64,000 bases of DNA from Caballeronia sp. dw_276 (GCF_018449635.1 NZ_JAAVUV010000013.1:124001-188000); one strand, 5' to 3'; positions 54,925-64,000 are shown, counted from the stretch's first letter. Notes: generated by a model from the sequence alone, not told the origin. Numbers and translations are program-made.

Positions 54925-55554
54925 ATGGCCGAATTGAGTTGGTTTAACCAGATCCATCGAGAGTGGCAAGCGCTTAAGGTTCACGATGCTGCGCTCGACA
55001 TCGAACAGTTCTATCGACATGTTGTATCCGCGTACAAATCGGGCTTTGCCCCGCTCGAGTCAATTGCCACGACCGCCAACGCCCTGCTCCTATCTTCAAT
55101 TTCCGGCGCACCGTATTTAGGCCGTAAGCTCCTCATGCAGATCGGCATCGACAAGCATCCCGCGTTGCGCGTCACTTTCGCTCTGTCGCTCTTCGCAGGC
55201 ACGGGCGGCGACAGCGATCCGGAATTGGCCAATCGCATCCTCGTCGACGTTTTGAAAGATGAAAACGCGCAAGACAAGCTAAAGGGACTTTCAGCAGCGG
55301 CGCTGGGCGATAGTGCCCGGCTCGGGCGAGGCGAAGCACTTGATGTCGAGCTCGCGAAGGCAAGATACGAGACGGCATTCGGCTTTGGCCATCGCGAAGC
55401 TGCGCAGACACTTGCTCTCTACTGGGAGAATCGCTGGGGATGCACGGCGTCAGGAGACTCGGTTCCTAACCGCGCCATTGCCCAGAAGTGGTACAAGCGT
55501 TGCGGTGAAAATAATCAAAAGATGTTGCAAACAGCGAGCCCCGTCGCTTCATAG
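54925..55554 (+). CDS. Sel1-like repeat protein
   Basis: A 209-residue protein with GAGGAAATTCCT before the ATG. The C-terminal part (LGDSARLGRGEALDVELAKARYE, then FGHREAAQTLALYWE) fits Sel1-type helical repeats, which mediate protein contacts. The N-terminal part is helical too. No signal peptide. The partner is unknown. Confidence 0.62.
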   Translation: MAELSWFNQIHREWQALKVHDAALDIEQFYRHVVSAYKSGFAPLESIATTANALLLSSISGAPYLGRKLLMQIGIDKHPALRVTFALSLFAGTGGDSDPELANRILVDVLKDENAQDKLKGLSAAALGDSARLGRGEALDVELAKARYETAFGFGHREAAQTLALYWENRWGCTASGDSVPNRAIAQKWYKRCGENNQKMLQTASPVAS

Positions 55555-55809
55555 TTCGTGCGCGGAGGTAACCTTGCGGCTCCGCATCGTTCGTCGCGCA
55601 ATGCTGGGTTTGAATGCCATACCGCAGGCCGACTATAACGTTGCCCGTCTTCGATTAGCCTTGGATGCGACGCATCAACCAATAACGGCGGCTGACCCGG
55701 CGCAAATCTGCATCAACCTATTTGTGCCGCCCCACACCGCATCTCAGACCATCTAAACGAACCTGTCGTCATGATCAATTGAGCAGTTGATCCTTGACGA
55801 AAGATCCAA

Positions 55810-57135
55810 TCAGAGCAGCATCATTTGTTGCAAGAGCTCCAACGCCTTGTTTTCGTTCAGAAGCCCAGTGCGCGCCTTCGCAGCAATTGTCTTCAGCAAT
55901 GCTTCAGCGATGGGTGGAATCCCACGCAAATGCGCAAGGTCGCTCGCCACTGAAAGCGAAAGCGCTTCATCGGCCAGGTCTTTCCCAGCGTCCGACGATT
56001 GTATGTTCTGGTTGGCACCATTAACCGCATCAACAGGTTTGTTAAATAAGTTTGCAGCGTTCACTACAGTGGCGACATTTTCCTTTGGGTTACTTGTAAC
56101 GTCTCGATCTGGAACGCTGACAGTTTGCGGTTGAAGCACGGTGCTAGTTTCGTCCACAAGATGTTTCGCTACTGCCGCTTGCGGTTTATAACTTGTTGCT
56201 GTGGGCGTCGCAGTCTTGCGTTTTCTTGAGGTCGGTGCGAGGAGCTCGTTCACGTGGCCAGGCACATCGTCCGTCTGTCGTGGCGTGTCGAGCCACCCCG
56301 CCGGCAGCTCTAGTACATCGGTAAAGCGTTTCGCCTCGACATCGTCCAAACGCTTTTTCCCGTGCAACCGATGCGCCATGTTTGACTGGCTTAGGTTCAA
56401 CATTCGACTTAGCAGCGCTTTCGATCCATTGCGGGCAGTCAAGATATGAAGGTTCGCCTGTCGAACTTCAGGAATAGAAGGTGTGCTCGCCAGTTCAAGC
56501 GACTGTTGCTGCGCTGCCTTCGCCGCCCTCGAAACGCCCTTCGACTGATCGGTCTTCGCGATTGCGCCGGCACCTTTCGGCGCAATCACATTGCCCTTCT
56601 TGCTGGCTGGCGCGGGTGCAGTGCTGGTCTTTCTTGGCATATCGACATCCTTGGCTGTTACAGCTTCGCTTAAAACGGGGTGCTTTTTATGATCGACCGA
56701 CTTATGACTTGGCGACGGGTCCACTGGGTCATCAAATACGCCGTCAGTTGGCCTATTTTCCAGCGGAGAGCGCAGTCGTGCGATCACGTCTGGTGGTAAC
56801 GTTGGGTTTGGGTGATCGAAGAAACCATCGGGAAGACCAAGCGTCGTTTCCATGTGAAACGCTGTCTCGGGCGTAAAACGCTCACCATTTACCAATTCTG
56901 CGATGCGGGCCAGATTCGAGTCGAGACCCAACGCTACATTTTCGGCACCAACAGCGTCGACGAGTACTTTGAACGCTCGAGTCTTGAATATAGATGCCGT
57001 CTGGGCGGGATCCTTTGACTGAACAGGTTTCCCGTAATGCTTCTTTTGCGTCTGCGATGCGCTGGTTGGCGGGTGCTGGCGCGCTGGACGTGGACCGCTG
57101 CCTCGCGAATCTTGGCGTCCAAATGTACGACTCAT
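55810..57135 (-). CDS. Plasmid protein with two degenerate HTH modules
   Basis: A 441-residue protein. ATG 57135 (MSRTFGRQDSRG) is chosen on GGAG about 8 nt upstream; the frame extends to 57237. Two related modules are visible: DSNLARIAELVNGERFTPET, then LGLPDGFFDHP (about residues 70-120), and NLSQSNMAHRLHGKKRLDDV, then LELPAGWLDTP (about 235-290). Each resembles an Xre-type helix-turn-helix and ends with the same LP-x-G-[FW]-[FL]-D motif. The linker is Pro/Lys/Ser-rich. A tandem DNA-binding role in plasmid regulation is inferred. Confidence 0.65.
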   Translation of the reverse strand: MSRTFGRQDSRGSGPRPARQHPPTSASQTQKKHYGKPVQSKDPAQTASIFKTRAFKVLVDAVGAENVALGLDSNLARIAELVNGERFTPETAFHMETTLGLPDGFFDHPNPTLPPDVIARLRSPLENRPTDGVFDDPVDPSPSHKSVDHKKHPVLSEAVTAKDVDMPRKTSTAPAPASKKGNVIAPKGAGAIAKTDQSKGVSRAAKAAQQQSLELASTPSIPEVRQANLHILTARNGSKALLSRMLNLSQSNMAHRLHGKKRLDDVEAKRFTDVLELPAGWLDTPRQTDDVPGHVNELLAPTSRKRKTATPTATSYKPQAAVAKHLVDETSTVLQPQTVSVPDRDVTSNPKENVATVVNAANLFNKPVDAVNGANQNIQSSDAGKDLADEALSLSVASDLAHLRGIPPIAEALLKTIAAKARTGLLNENKALELLQQMMLL

Positions 57136-57330
57136 AAAATAAACTCCGAATGTTGCGCTCGCGATTGCGGCAAGAGCGAGAGTCCAGTAAGCAGTCAGAC
57201 TGCTGCCAAGTAACCGAGAGATGGCTACAGCAATCAACCGAATCTAAAAATTTACCGAGCCTAAGCATCACAGCTCAACGATTAAAGACTCAAACTTATA
57301 AAAATCTGGGCGGGTTGGAAATGTAAGCGC

Positions 57331-57603
57331 CTACGACGCAAAGTCCTCTGCATCAAGGCGGACTTCGGTCGCGCCGCTGCGCAAAGCCAGGCGCTGCGTG
57401 ACGGCCGTTATGCGATGGCGGCCTTCAGCAAATATACGCAGCACGCGGCCTTCGCTTGCATCAGGACCCAACCAGAAGTACTGCTCTAGCGCCGTCCTCG
57501 TAATCAGTGCCTTCACCTCGCGACCAGCGGTCACTACCGTGAACATAACGGCCTGGCCATTTTCCACGAGGGATGGTTCATGTGAGTGTTGCGCGCCGTT
57601 CAT
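57331..57603 (-). CDS. DUF1488 family protein
   Basis: A 90-residue protein with the DUF1488 pattern: VMFTVVTAGREVKALITRTALEQYF (seen in two parts) followed by a charged, strand-like C-terminus. These small proteins are common near plasmid and prophage genes of Burkholderia; the function is unknown. Confidence 0.75.
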   Translation of the reverse strand: MNGAQHSHEPSLVENGQAVMFTVVTAGREVKALITRTALEQYFWLGPDASEGRVLRIFAEGRHRITAVTQRLALRSGATEVRLDAEDFAS

Positions 57604-57737
57604 TTCTTCGTCACTTGTCAGATCTAACCCGAATCAACCGAATTATAGGTGCAAGTGTATCAAGCTCCGTGTAGCACTACACTGCCAATGAGCACACACG
57701 GAGTGTCCCGCAATGATGAACAGTCGAATACAGAGCG

Positions 57738-58013
57738 TTACTGATTGACACTGTCCTTGAACGCTTTTCCTGCAGTGAACTTTACCGTTGTAGCTGCGGC
57801 AATCTGGAGCGCTTCGCCGGTTTTCGGATTGCGCCCCGCACGAGCGGCACGTGCCCCCGTACCGAACGAACCAAAACCAACTAATTGAACCGTATCGCCA
57901 GACACCACCGCTTGCGTGATCGCTGTCAGCACCTCATCGATGATTTCGCCGGTCATGGCCTTGCTTGCTCCGGTTTGTGCTGCGACAGCATCGACGAGTT
58001 CTTGTTTGTTCAT
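57738..58013 (-). CDS. HU-family DNA-binding protein
   Basis: A 91-residue protein from ATG 58013 (MNKQELVDAVAAQTGASK). It has the full HU/IHF fold pattern: VQLVGFGSFGTGARAAR, then GRNPKTGEALQI with the GRNP-x-TGE hallmark of the DNA-binding arm, and ends KFTAGKAFKDSVNQ. It binds and bends DNA. It is a plasmid-borne HU; a decayed second copy lies at 60640-60924. Confidence 0.95.
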   Translation of the reverse strand: MNKQELVDAVAAQTGASKAMTGEIIDEVLTAITQAVVSGDTVQLVGFGSFGTGARAARAGRNPKTGEALQIAAATTVKFTAGKAFKDSVNQ

Positions 58014-59430
58014 CAGTATTTTCTCAATAATTAAGTTTCGTTGGTCAAACTTTACCATCAAGAATTAGGTCGGCACTAGAAGAGACCTTTGAGCTTATCT
58101 ATTTGCATATATTGCCATTCGCGTCGAATTCCAGCCACCCACTACAGCGCGCGAGCCGAAAAGATGGCATCCGAATACACACAGCTGGGCGAACTGCTCA
58201 AGGGATCTGCCTCGCGATCTGCGCAGACACGAGGTAAAACTTCGTTGCGACCGCTGAGTTGCAACTATATTGGACCGTGGATTGTTCTCCATGCATCTTG
58301 GGACAGCCTAGTTGCAGACACCAGGTCTGCAGCGTTACATCGGTTGCAGGGCGCAGCGCAAAATGCGAGCATCGTAAAACTCGGTGTCGTCTGTCCCCGA
58401 TCCGTACTGGGACTACGAAAGGTTGCGCGGCATCGACGACTGCGACGGCGGGTCACTTAAATGCAGCTGCTAAGATCACATACGCTGGTACACATTGCAA
58501 CTAGCGGAATGGCGAGGACTGTCGACAGATATAGTGCTCCAGCTTCCCCTCAACCGCTATTACCGCTCAAGTTAATCGGCGCGCTCAGCTTTCTGCTTCT
58601 CATTGCGCGAAAGCATTGGCAGGCGACAAACCCTAGCCCCACGTCGGAAGCCAACTCGCTTTCTACTTCTTGCGGGACCGCTTTCAGCATCAAGCCTGCA
58701 ATCGATAAGAATACGACACGCGGTTTGCCCCTCGCGGTCGCACTGACATACATTAGATCGCAGTCCTACTCAGCTTCCCAGCTTGGTGCATAATGTCATC
58801 GATCCAATTCGCGGTGTCTCAACCGACGGTCGCATCAATTACTTCGCCGCCGGCTAAGTCTTAAAATAACGTGTGGCTGTCCTCTGCTCTCGTGCGCAAA
58901 GACGATTGGCCTTAAGTTCAAAATGCTTTTCCGCCGTAGGCCAAATTATATGTGTCACTAACGGAGCCTCGAAATTTCGGGCCGATGCGCCGTTGAGGTG
59001 ACATTTTTGCTTACGGTCCGAACGAAATAAGAGTGTCAATTCACACTAGTCCGTATTAAATTCATCACCTCGCCTCCTACACCTCGATTCCCATCCGTAA
59101 GGCCCGGACTAATGGAATATTCTCTGTATATTCCGGAGCCCGTTGCGCTCGCCTGTCCACGCGGCGGCCACCGGCTCGAAGCATTCAGCCCGAAGCTTGC
59201 ACGCCGCGTCATGTTTTATCGTCGTGCGCCGCTCGTACAATAGCTGTTCCTTGAGACGGATCCCAAAGTGATCGCGTTTTGCGAAAACCCCAGGCTATGC
59301 GATGATCAACGGATCGCGTCGTCTTGCTGACTTCTGGGTTCATTCGTCGATCTGAGATCATTAGCTATCCTCATAGAATCTGAAGTTGATAGATCGGTAC
59401 AGCGTTTCCCTGCGAAGATGACGAGCGCGA
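58014..59430. other. Long region without an intact gene
   Basis: About 1.4 kb. ORFs at 58089-58460 and 58461-58793 have no ribosome-binding site and unusual composition. AT-rich stretches occur near 58900-59060. I see no recognisable gene, origin or repeat; it may contain decayed sequence beyond recognition. Confidence 0.4.
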
Positions 59431-60158
59431 ATGCCGTCTGGCGCTCGGGAGCGACTTCAATCTCAAATGGCTAGTGCCGGGAGAATCACTAGTCTCGATT
59501 CTGTGGAAGTTCGGCTGTGCAAACGCACTCGCTGCAGATTTCCTCGTTCAACTGATAGACCCGATATTGACCCGTCTGTCGGCGTGGCTGCAGTGCGCGA
59601 AGTCGTCAACCTCATGCGCCTTCGTCGTCTGCTGCACCTGCCCAAGAACGTGCTGCACGCATCGCTGCTCGGCGCGGCGGTCCGTGGTCGCTACCACCCC
59701 GCTTTCCGGTATGGCCGACAGTGCGCGGCACATGGCTACCACAGGGTGCTGTATCAACTCAACGATGAAGCTCCGAGCAGCCGCTTCCCGAACATCGGCG
59801 GCCTTTCAAACGGCTTTTACTTCTTCGAAGTGAATGACGCTTTGTGGCCACTCACTGCCCTTCCGCGTCAGGTGGTCTCGTTCCCTGTTGCGCGAAAATG
59901 TGGCTTGCGACAGAGCCTCCAGCCCAAACGTGGTTAGAGACGCGGTGGGCTCATCATCCACGGGTATCATGTGCGATTCACAGAAGGCCGTCCAGTACGA
60001 GTGACGAAAATGGTAGATACCATGGACTGAAGATCCGCCGCCGACTAACGCGCGCCGGTTCGACTCCGACCTCGTGCACCAAGGCCGACAGCGACCTCAG
60101 CCGTCGACAGCAGGCTGACCCAAATTTTTCTGCTTTGCTTCGATACGTGCATTGCAAG
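59431..60158. other. Decayed sequence, partly similar to 52.5 kb
   Basis: A 168-codon ORF (59431-59937) has a plausible C-terminal half (LPKNVLHASLLGAAVRGRYH) but no recognisable start or family. At 59960-60010 a peptide IHRRPSSTSDE matches IHRRPSSLSDE at about 52495, upstream of the paralogous gene, so the duplicated block begins there. Confidence 0.4.
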
Positions 60159-60319
60159 AACCAAAGAAATCTGCCCCCGTGGTCGAACGCTTGCTGGCGC
60201 TGCACGACCAGCAAATGAGTGAAGCGCCAATGCGCCGAGTGGTGGAGGCTGGAAAACAACCAAGCCAATTTTTGGCCAGCGCCTGCGCGTCGCGACTGGT
60301 CCGCTTCAAATCGGACTAA
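60159..60319 (+). pseudogene. Third, truncated copy of the 18169/52599 gene family
   Basis: The frame reads PVVERLLALHDQQMSEAPMRRVVEA, then QFLASACASRLV, and stops at 60319. It aligns with the last 50 residues of the protein at 52599. The first two thirds are deleted. It is a decayed copy. Confidence 0.72.
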
Positions 60320-60358
60320 CAGCCGGTCTCCCCTCCGAGGATCGCGTTCACTACAGCC

Positions 60359-60574
60359 ATGCCGCCCACCAGACTTTTCTGCTCCCGCACCCGCCTCCTG
60401 CTAAAGGCACGTCTCAAGCGGGGGGCGCTAGTGCGTTACCGCGACCGAGTTGCGGAGGTGCTGCGAGGCGCGGGACGGACGCGTCATGATCCGTTCGCTG
60501 CACGCCGATAGGGTCGAGCGAAGCAGTGCAATGAAGTGGACAATCTGCGGTTGCTCGACGAGCAATTGTTCTAG
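60359..60574 (+). pseudogene. Frameshifted paralog of the 15570 gene
   Basis: From ATG 60359 the frame gives LVRYRDRVAEVLRGAG, then shifts to RVMIRSLHADR, then shifts again to NLRLLDEQLF and TAG. These pieces align in order with the protein at 15570-15779. At least two frameshifts. Confidence 0.68.
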
Positions 60575-60639
60575 TGTGAGCCAGCCGGTATCAAGCCGAG
60601 CTTATTGCGTTTGCCTGCGGCTCTCGCAGACGGATACGA

Positions 60640-60924
60640 TGTTCAGCGCCCTACTGGTTAATTGCGTCCTTATACAAGCTGCCGGCGGTGAACTTGACGG
60701 TCGTCGATGCAGCAATTCGAAGCGCCGCGGCGGTTTTCGGATGCGACCCGTTCGTACAGTACGCGCGCCTGTGCTGAAACATTAGAACCCAATCAATTGA
60801 ACTGGGTCGCCCTTGACGACCGCGTTCATCACGGTCCCCAAAATACGTCGTTAGTTTCTGCTGCGACGGATTTCGCGATGCCCACCTCGTTTGCTACTGC
60901 ATCGATTAGTTCCCGTTTTTTCAC
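60640..60924 (-). pseudogene. Decayed HU-family gene
   Basis: From GTG 60924 the minus strand reads KKRELIDAVANEVGIAKSV, hits a stop, then in other frames AVVKGDPVQLIGF and TAAALRIAASTTVKFTAG. These match HU in order (compare the intact gene at 57738-58013). Several frameshifts and stops. Confidence 0.78.
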
Positions 60925-61313
60925 CTTCGCGTTCCCCAATGTAAGCGAAAGACAGCCTGTACCTGTCGGGGCAGGAGAATACCGCAACAGACAGACCTCA
61001 TTGGTTTATGAGGCAAAGCCGATCTTGTCGGGGCACCACTCGACGTGGCGCGGCCGGTTCTGCAAAGTCGGCAACTGACGCCGACTGTGTCATCTGCTGC
61101 CGCCCTGCTCTCCCGGGAAATCCCTGTTGGCAGTCGTAATGTGTTTCTGCACGTCATCTGCCGAAGGTCTAGCCAACAGTGCTATTCAGGGCGTAGTAAT
61201 TAATACGCTTCACATCTTATTTATTACAAACGTTCAATACCGCTCGCGTTTCGCCGTTTGCGAGTCGAAAAACCATTTTTAAAGCGCGTTGAGCCGGAAG
61301 GGACTTGCGGCAG

Positions 61314-61398
61314 CGTGAAACATTCTTGCATTTTATGTCGCCGCCCCATGCTGGATATGACTTCCGGGTGCCGACAATTTAACGTTGATTGTTTCACG
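61314..61398. repeat. Pair of parS-like half-sites
   Basis: CGTGAAACA (61314-61322) and TGTTTCACG (61390-61398) are perfect 9-bp inverted copies, separated by 67 bp. Each equals one half of the classic chromosomal parS (TGTTTCACGTGAAACA). They lie about 400 bp upstream of parA. Whether the plasmid ParB binds them is unknown. Confidence 0.35.
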
Positions 61399-61714
61399 AA
61401 TTGCAGACCTGCGGAATGATCTGGCACGCAGGCCGTCGCGGTATTCGAGCAAGATTCGTTTAGCCGCCGTTTCAGTACACGGTCCGCCCTATTCAGCAAA
61501 TTTCAATATATGTCCCATCGAATGGCGACGATGGACTTCCGATGAGCCAGTCGCCCTCTTGCTGGCCAACCATGCTTTGAACATTATGAGAACACTTCCC
61601 CTGTTACCTCAAGTATTTCGCGGAGAGCCAGTGGTGTCGCGCTTCCGGCAGCCTTCAACGGTTGCAAAGTTAACTTGCGAATGGTCAGTTTACTGAGTAC
61701 GCTTTCGGGAATTA

Positions 61715-61746
61715 AACGCTCAGCGTGTTTTTTTTCGTTGAGCGTT
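61715..61746 (+). promoter_or_regulatory. Inverted repeat just upstream of parA (possible operator)
   Basis: AACGCTCA (61715-61722) and TGAGCGTT (61739-61746) form a perfect 8-bp inverted repeat with a 16-bp T-rich spacer, ending 55 bp before the parA start. Type Ia ParA proteins with an N-terminal HTH usually repress their own promoter by binding such repeats. A terminator hairpin for upstream transcription is an alternative. Confidence 0.45.
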
Positions 61747-61801
61747 CACTAAATCAACCAGCGAAGAACTTTTGGCTGACCAGTTTCACATGGAGTCCAG
61801 G

Positions 61802-63040
61802 ATGACGACTGCTGCTCGAGCACGTGCAGAGAAGCCGATTGTATCGATTAATCACCAAGTAAGACACGTGCCCAAGCGCATGCCGCTGTCCGCGATAAAA
61901 GCCATCGCCGACAACGCCAGCGGCATGTTGGTCGACGTGCGCGAAAGCATGCTCGCGCCGCACCCGCGAAAAAATCCGCCTGTCTTCACGACTGCCCAAG
62001 TTGGAACTCTTTGCAGAATCGACCGTCAACGAGCCAATTATTTTCTTCGCGCTGAATCCGAACTTCCGCAAGGAACTTTGCATGGTAGCGGCCGTAGCCG
62101 CGAGTTTTCACTAGCCGAGGCACGCGTCTGGATTGATAAGGTTGCGCCGTTCACAAAACGACCGCCAGGAGTCAAAGGGAAAAAGATTGCAATTGGAAAC
62201 TTCAAAGGTGGCGTGAGCAAGACTACTACCGCTATGACTCTTGCGCAGGGACTTTCGCTTTTCGGGCGTCGAGTGCTAATTATCGACTTGGATCCGCAGG
62301 CCTCTTTGTCTGCACTGAACGGGATCCTTGCAGATAGTGAAGTGTCCGACGAACAAACGGTCCTGCCACTTATCTACGGCGACGTAGGTAATTTGGAGTA
62401 CGCGGTTCAGTCGACTTACTGGGACGGTATTGACCTAATTCCAGCAAGCGCGGCCTTGTTTGGCGCAGAATTTTTCCTTCCATTTAAGCAATCGAAGGAT
62501 TCTTCATTCCAGTTTTGGGATGTGCTTAATAAAGGAATGGAATCTTTGTTGGATACCTACGATGTAATCATCATCGACACGCCCCCAGCTTTGTCCTACA
62601 TGACTATAAATGCATTCATGGCTGCGGACGGCTTGATTGTGCCTACGCCGCCAAGCGCGCTGGATTACGCATCCTCAACGCAGTTTTGGAGTTTGCTATC
62701 CGATCTATCCGAGAGCATGAAACAGGTTGCCCCTCACTTGGATAAAAGCTTCGATTTCATTCATGTCCTTCTCGCGAAAGTGGATCACAGCCAAGCTGCA
62801 ACCCACATTGTTAGGGAATGGATAAACAAGACCTATGAAGGGCTAGTTCTGCCGGTGGAAATTCCCACCACGACGGTTACACAAAGCGCAGCAGCTGAGT
62901 TCGGCACGGTCTATGACATCTCAAGATATGAAGGAAGTCTGAAGACGTATCAGCGTGCCCGGGAGGCGTATGACCGTCTGGCTCAGCTGATTGACCAGGA
63001 GTTGGTTGCGTTGTGGCTGGCAGATGCGGAGGTCGCATGA
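61802..63040 (+). CDS. parA: Partition ATPase ParA (type Ia)
   Basis: A 412-residue protein. ATG 61802 is chosen because GGAG lies 6 nt upstream; other starts are an ATG at 61790 and a TTG at 61772. An N-terminal region of about 125 residues includes a MerR/HTH-like DNA-binding segment (VFTTAQVGTLCRIDRQRANY, FSLAEARVWID). The deviant Walker A KGGVSKTT (about 135-142) follows, then DLDPQASLS and VIIIDTPPALSYM. ParA drives partition of the replicon and represses its own operon. Its stop overlaps the parB start as ATGA. Length and N-terminal HTH fit plasmid and secondary-chromosome types of Burkholderia. Confidence 0.95.
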   Translation: MTTAARARAEKPIVSINHQVRHVPKRMPLSAIKAIADNASGMLVDVRESMLAPHPRKNPPVFTTAQVGTLCRIDRQRANYFLRAESELPQGTLHGSGRSREFSLAEARVWIDKVAPFTKRPPGVKGKKIAIGNFKGGVSKTTTAMTLAQGLSLFGRRVLIIDLDPQASLSALNGILADSEVSDEQTVLPLIYGDVGNLEYAVQSTYWDGIDLIPASAALFGAEFFLPFKQSKDSSFQFWDVLNKGMESLLDTYDVIIIDTPPALSYMTINAFMAADGLIVPTPPSALDYASSTQFWSLLSDLSESMKQVAPHLDKSFDFIHVLLAKVDHSQAATHIVREWINKTYEGLVLPVEIPTTTVTQSAAAEFGTVYDISRYEGSLKTYQRAREAYDRLAQLIDQELVALWLADAEVA

Positions 63041-64000
63041 GCATTAAGGATAGGTTGGCAGCCAAATCTGCCACGATTGGGTCGAATCCAAAAGTCCTCA
63101 AAACATCTGATGAAGGACCAGCCCGCCCAAAGACGGCACCCGGCCAACTGATGTCATCGATTCCCTTCCTCGCGGAGAAGGAGCGTGAACTGAGCGCAAT
63201 GTCTCAAGAGAACGAAAAGCTGCGCGAACAATTGCGGAGCGGGGGTGTTAGCGAAGTAGCCATTTCGGATCTGCACGAAGTGCAGGGACGCCGGCGCAGG
63301 CTGACAATGGAGCAGTATTCAGAACTCCGAGAAAATCTCCGCCAAAACGCGCTCGTGCAAGCCATCACCGTTCGCGCAAGAGACACGGGCGGGTATGAAA
63401 TAGTTTCTGGTCATAACCGAGTCGCGATTTTCCGCGAGTTGGGAAGAGAGCGCATTCCGGCTGTCTTCTTCAAGGAACCGGATGACACGGCAACCGAAGC
63501 GAGCGCGCTGTACGCCAATCTTTTTCAACCAGATCTCACCGACTACGAAAAGTATCTGGGGTTTAAGAAGTTGCTTGAACAAACCGGAAAGCAACAGAAA
63601 GAACTAGCTCGTGAGTCCGGAGCGGACGAAGGTTCGGTCTCTCGGTGGATGTCATTTGGGGACCTTCCGCCCGACGCTATTGCAATCATCGAAACAAAGC
63701 CGTCGTGTATTGGGGGGAAGGCCGCGATGGCGCTAGCTTCCCTTTCGCGAGAAGGGAAATCCGACGCGGTCGTACAAGCGGTAAAAGCCCTCGCTGCAGG
63801 GAACATTACTCAGGAAGCGGCGGTTCGACTTGCCAAGGAAAATAAGACCACGCCAGCCAAGCCGGCTCGAGCAGCGCCAATGACCTTTCGTCAGGGTGCA
63901 AAAGTTTATTGCAAAGTAATTGGGGCGAAGGAGACGATTCGAATCGACTTTCATTCCGAAGAGGCGCGAGTTGCAGCAGAAGAGGCAATTCACGCTGTGC
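63037..64000 (+). CDS. parB: Partition protein ParB, 3'-truncated by window edge
   Basis: At least 321 residues visible; the frame is open at the right edge. A short N-terminal ParA-contact region and a coiled stretch (EKERELSAMSQENEKLREQL) precede the ParB/Srx-like domain (about 75-155) with YEIVSGHNRVAIFRELG. A helix-turn-helix (KQQKELARESGADEGSVSRW, about 188-208) follows. ParB binds parS and loads onto DNA. It is coupled to parA by a 4-bp overlap. Confidence 0.94.
   Translation, partial: MSIKDRLAAKSATIGSNPKVLKTSDEGPARPKTAPGQLMSSIPFLAEKERELSAMSQENEKLREQLRSGGVSEVAISDLHEVQGRRRRLTMEQYSELRENLRQNALVQAITVRARDTGGYEIVSGHNRVAIFRELGRERIPAVFFKEPDDTATEASALYANLFQPDLTDYEKYLGFKKLLEQTGKQQKELARESGADEGSVSRWMSFGDLPPDAIAIIETKPSCIGGKAAMALASLSREGKSDAVVQAVKALAAGNITQEAAVRLAKENKTTPAKPARAAPMTFRQGAKVYCKVIGAKETIRIDFHSEEARVAAEEAIHAV

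Larger units (their letters stand above)
60925..61801. other. Upstream region of the parAB operon
   Basis: About 880 bp without a supported gene. It is AT-rich near 61195-61300 and 61490-61520 and contains the two inverted repeats listed separately. It probably holds the par promoter, and possibly centromere sites. I found no convincing iterons or replication gene here. Confidence 0.5.

Noticed and set aside
58089..58793. Two plus-strand ORFs after the HU gene
   Set aside because: No translation signals, unusual composition, shadows on the other strand of similar length.
60925..61801. Replication origin with iterons upstream of parA
   Set aside because: I could not find a set of repeated iteron-like words, and no rep gene is visible in the window; the origin may lie beyond parB.
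1..64000. CRISPR arrays, tRNA and rRNA genes
   Set aside because: I saw no regularly spaced direct repeats and no tRNA- or rRNA-like sequence while reading. A dedicated scan (tRNAscan-SE, CRISPR finder) would be needed to exclude them fully.

Overview
The window looks like part of a large plasmid or secondary replicon of a beta-proteobacterium in the Burkholderia/Paraburkholderia/Caballeronia group. The reasons are a plasmid-type parA-parB pair at the right edge, H-NS-type proteins with lysine/alanine-rich tails, HU, DUF1488 and KfrA-like genes, an IS66 element, and many decayed gene copies. This assignment is inferred from gene types; no rRNA or tRNA was seen.

Region 1 (3-13430) is a candidate DNA-modification or defence island. 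Two convergent operons face each other. The left one (+, entering from outside the window) encodes a DUF4007-like protein and a 1500-residue P-loop ATPase. The right one (-) encodes a methyltransferase of the type linked to DNA phosphorothioation, a DUF4007 protein, an 1116-residue P-loop ATPase and a DndC-like PAPS-reductase/ATP-pyrophosphatase. The two DUF4007-ATPase pairs look paralogous. No DndB, DndD, DndE or cysteine desulfurase is visible here.

Region 2 (13.4-23.2 kb) is plasmid flotsam: a broken KfrA-like gene, a SET-domain protein, a putative zinc-peptidase-like protein, small ORFs (one with an in-frame TAG), and an IS66 element (18576-22553). The IS carries a J-domain gene as passenger. 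It cuts the end of a gene whose fuller paralog lies at 52.6 kb, and it is followed by a truncated copy of the H-NS-like gene at 53.5 kb.

Region 3 (23.4-40.6 kb) is rich in exported, lipidated and membrane proteins. It has a secreted protein and a repeat lipoprotein; a four-gene coupled operon of membrane proteins with two papain-like/DUF4105 domains; two lipoprotein alpha/beta hydrolases around a dienelactone hydrolase; a lipoprotein-serine protease pair; and a protealysin-emfourin (protease-inhibitor) pair.

Region 4 (41-58 kb) holds a coupled two-gene ATPase module with an unknown partner (possible defence), a LysR remnant, a RES/Xre-like toxin-antitoxin locus with an upstream ATP-cone ORF, a membrane protein, a GGDEF protein, small ORFs, a paralogous gene, H-NS-like, Sel1-like, a two-HTH-module plasmid protein, DUF1488 and HU.

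Region 5 (58-61.8 kb) is a gene graveyard with decayed copies of three families that are intact elsewhere in the window. It leads into parA-parB, with inverted repeats upstream; parB runs off the right edge.
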